Shown here: piece after piece, positions 30,998-32,569 of the stretch
Numbering within the stretch: the first letter of the stretch is position 1
How the letters are laid out: every line of letters begins with the position of its first letter
DNA from: Flavobacterium sp. HTF
Lineage (GTDB): Bacteria > Bacteroidota > Bacteroidia > Flavobacteriales > Flavobacteriaceae
DNA length: 32,569 nucleotides
Assembly: GCF_003105115.1 (NCBI RefSeq)
Contig: NZ_QETH01000050.1
Location: forward strand, 1 to 32,569
Reading direction: 5' to 3'
The notes under the pieces: model-generated
What the model was told of the DNA's origin: nothing
The model's database searches: none
Seen by the model: the letters and a program-made list of their open reading frames with translations, nothing else
Made by a program: the position numbers and the translations under genes

Positions 30998-31855
30998 ATG
31001 AAAAGTTGTATCACTCTTTTTTTAGCACTTGTTTTTTCTCTTAATATTTTTGCAGATACGGTTTCAGACAAAGAAAAGGATGCCCTTATTAAATTGTACC
31101 ATGCTACTAATGGAACACAATGGAAAATAAAATGGGATCTGTCTTCTTCGGTATCCTCATGGTATGGAGTACAGGCTAAAGACGGAAAAGTAGTTGGACT
31201 AAATTTATCCAAAAATAATTTGAAGGGACAATTGCCCGCCGAATTTTTTGATCTCGTAAATCTTGTTGCTATAGATTTACATGATAATAATCTGAAAGGA
31301 CAAATTCCTGTTGCGATCCATAATCTGAAAGATCTTGAAGCTTTGGATGTTTCCTCAAATGAATTGTCAGGAACGCTGCCGGCTTCAATATGTGAACTTA
31401 AAAAGCTTAAAAATTTAGCGCTTTTTATGAACAAAATTTCAGGAGAGCTGCCATTAGAAATTGGTAAATTAGAAAAACTGGAAATCCTGTCCTTGTTTAA
31501 TAATGAAATCGAAGGTCAGTTGCCCAGTTCATTATACAAAATTCAGACACTGAAAGTTTTGCTTCTGAATAATAATAAAATGAGCGGAAACCTGAGCAGG
31601 GAAGTTATCAATTTTGCTGCCCTGGAAAACCTGAGTTTGTTTGATAATAGTTTTGAAGGAGAAATTCCCGGAGAGCTCGAAAAATTGCATAATTTATCAG
31701 AAATGAATCTTTCTTATAATAAATTCAGAGGAACAGTTTCTAAAAATTTAGTGTTGTTAGATTCACTGAATATGATTATGTTTGACGAAAATGAAAACCC
31801 TGTTTTATTAGAAATTAATACTGAAAAAGAAACTACTATTGTAACCCAAAATTAA
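30998..31855 (+). CDS. secreted plant-type leucine-rich-repeat protein
   Basis: 285 residues with a signal peptide (MKSCITLFLALVFSLNIFA, cleavage near 19-20). An N-terminal cap (DALIKLYHATNGTQW ... VSSWYGVQA) resembles the cap of plant LRR proteins. Eight repeats of about 24 residues follow (about 65-255), of the form LxxLxLxxNxLxGxIP, for example VVGLNLSKNNLKGQLP and LENLSLFDNSFEGEIP. The C-terminus (EINTEKETTIVTQN) shows no type IX sorting domain, so the protein is probably periplasmic or released by another route. LRR surfaces bind proteins or glycans; the ligand is unknown. It is a single-gene unit closed by a terminator. Confidence 0.88.
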   Translation: MKSCITLFLALVFSLNIFADTVSDKEKDALIKLYHATNGTQWKIKWDLSSSVSSWYGVQAKDGKVVGLNLSKNNLKGQLPAEFFDLVNLVAIDLHDNNLKGQIPVAIHNLKDLEALDVSSNELSGTLPASICELKKLKNLALFMNKISGELPLEIGKLEKLEILSLFNNEIEGQLPSSLYKIQTLKVLLLNNNKMSGNLSREVINFAALENLSLFDNSFEGEIPGELEKLHNLSEMNLSYNKFRGTVSKNLVLLDSLNMIMFDENENPVLLEINTEKETTIVTQN

Positions 31856-31916
31856 TCGTGCTTATGAATGAATTTTACTCTCGTTAACAAGATTAAATAT
31901 ATTTAGTTAATTGTTG

Positions 31917-31943
31917 AAAACCGTAATTTATTACGGTTTTTTT
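31917..31943 (+). terminator. terminator of the LRR gene
   Basis: Stem AAAACCGTAA / TTACGGTTTT with TTTA loop and a continuing T run, about 60 bases after the stop. Confidence 0.87.
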
Positions 31944-32076
31944 ATACCCTGAAATTCCCAGAATAAAAAATAACATTAAATTTGAAAGCGAAATTTGAGT
32001 TATCACTTTTTTTCATAACTTTATTTCATTCAAGTTTTAGAGACAAATTTAATATAACCCTTTTAATCATAAAATT

Positions 32077-32382
32077 ATGGTAGTACAATATAAAGGACAA
32101 CAATATGGAAAGGCTACAACATTTACGATAAGAATTATCGGAAACAACCTTTCTAAAAGCAGTTCTAATTATCAAATCGATTTATTAGTTGGTGATAAAC
32201 AGCTCCCGACTTTTACAACATCAATTCACCAAAGTCTTTCTAATTGCCTGAAAGAAATTTATCTATTTAGAAAACATAACGGTATCACTTTCGATGCCTC
32301 GTCAGAAAAAGTGGCAACTAAATTAGTACCTTATGATCAGGTTCTGTATAACTATAACAAATATGCTTTGTTTATGGCATAG
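32077..32382 (+). CDS. hypothetical protein, 101 residues
   Basis: I do not recognise this gene. It is soluble, with no signal peptide or membrane segment. The first half looks like beta strands (VVQYKGQQYGKATTFTIRII, then IDLLVGDKQLPTFTTS), and the second half contains helices (SLSNCLKEIYLFRKHN) and a C-terminal YNYNKYALFMA. It contains one cysteine. Codon use agrees with the neighbours, and it is followed by a strong terminator, so it is likely a real single-gene unit. Confidence 0.7.
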   Translation: MVVQYKGQQYGKATTFTIRIIGNNLSKSSSNYQIDLLVGDKQLPTFTTSIHQSLSNCLKEIYLFRKHNGITFDASSEKVATKLVPYDQVLYNYNKYALFMA

Positions 32383-32405
32383 TAAGCAAAATGTATAGAT
32401 ATAAC

Positions 32406-32437
32406 AAAAAAGCTTCAGAGAAATCTGAAGCTTTTTT
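32406..32437 (+). terminator. terminator of the 101-residue gene
   Basis: Stem AAAAAAGCTTCAGA / TCTGAAGCTTTTTT with a GAAA tetraloop and T run, about 24 bases after the stop. Confidence 0.9.
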
Positions 32438-32552
32438 TGTTTATGCCATTTTTTAAATGATATTCTTTGAGTTGTTTAACCCAAAGTCTAAATGCCTAAT
32501 CGATCGGATTTGTTGTATCGTTATCTTCTGTTAATCTAAATGGGATGAATTT
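32415..32552 (-). pseudogene. possible decayed coding remnant at the window edge
   Basis: One minus-strand frame reads KFIPFRLTEDNDTTNPID, then TAG (32498-32496), then AFRLWVKQLKEYHLKNGIN and a short end within the terminator. Both pieces look coding in composition and share a frame, but a TAA at 32555-32553 precedes them and there is no start. It could be the eroded end of a gene that continues outside the window, or chance. Confidence 0.2.
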
Positions 32553-32569
32553 TTAGCTTTCTTTTAAAT

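Noticed and set aside
30919..31434. Minus-strand 171-codon frame over the LRR gene
   Set aside because: Antisense of a clear signal peptide plus LRR protein.

Overview
The window looks like chromosome of a Flavobacterium or a very close relative (Bacteroidetes, Flavobacteriaceae). The evidence is low GC, long A/T tracts between genes, near absence of Shine-Dalgarno sequences, repeated matches to the Bacteroidetes -7 promoter box TAnnTTTG, and a complete gliding-motility/type IX secretion core (gldK, gldL, gldM, gldN and the extra paralogue gldO). This is ordinary core chromosome with small accessory insertions. I see no phage, plasmid, IS transposase, CRISPR array, rRNA or tRNA.

Layout: 1-620 is a gene-free, repeat-rich stretch ending in a strong hairpin. 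700-4404 carries a SulP anion transporter, a divergent HxlR regulator/DoxX pair with a repeat-rich shared control region, and a secreted nucleotide pyrophosphatase/phosphodiesterase. 4604-13019 is a long minus-strand cluster; read in its own direction it is miaB, a broken GxxExxY gene, a sigma-54-type activator, lptE, a Glu/Pro-rich repeat protein, secG, groES, a four-helix-bundle gene and groEL. Two small genes interrupt this conserved order. The GxxExxY gene sits between 29-bp inverted repeats, and the four-helix-bundle gene sits between related direct repeats and splits groES from groEL. 13355-17041 holds topA and a degenerate arginase-fold gene. 17305-23172 is gldKLMNO.

From 23248 there is a DAO-type FAD oxidoreductase, a DUF983 membrane protein, an ABC-F ATPase, a divergent pair (App1-type phosphatidate phosphatase and a diacylglycerol-kinase-family lipid kinase), a FemAB/GNAT-like acyltransferase, a DUF1761 membrane protein, a secreted plant-type leucine-rich-repeat protein and a 101-residue protein I do not recognise.

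How the genes fit together: GldL/GldM form the proton-driven motor and GldK/GldN(O) the periplasmic ring of the type IX secretion and gliding machine. SecG, LptE and GroESL serve export, outer-membrane LPS assembly and folding. The App1/DGK pair carries opposite predicted activities on phosphatidic acid.

The most interesting signals are (i) the two single-gene cassettes bounded by short-period repeats, with a gene-less miniature of the GxxExxY flanks at 4480-4550; (ii) a GxxExxY gene killed by a stop codon exactly at its name-giving tyrosine; (iii) a pseudo-arginase that has lost half its metal ligands, next to gldK; (iv) a gldN/gldO duplication that appears to have copied the terminator as well, the second copy now holding a good promoter match for the next gene. 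All functional calls are from reading the sequence; no database search was run.
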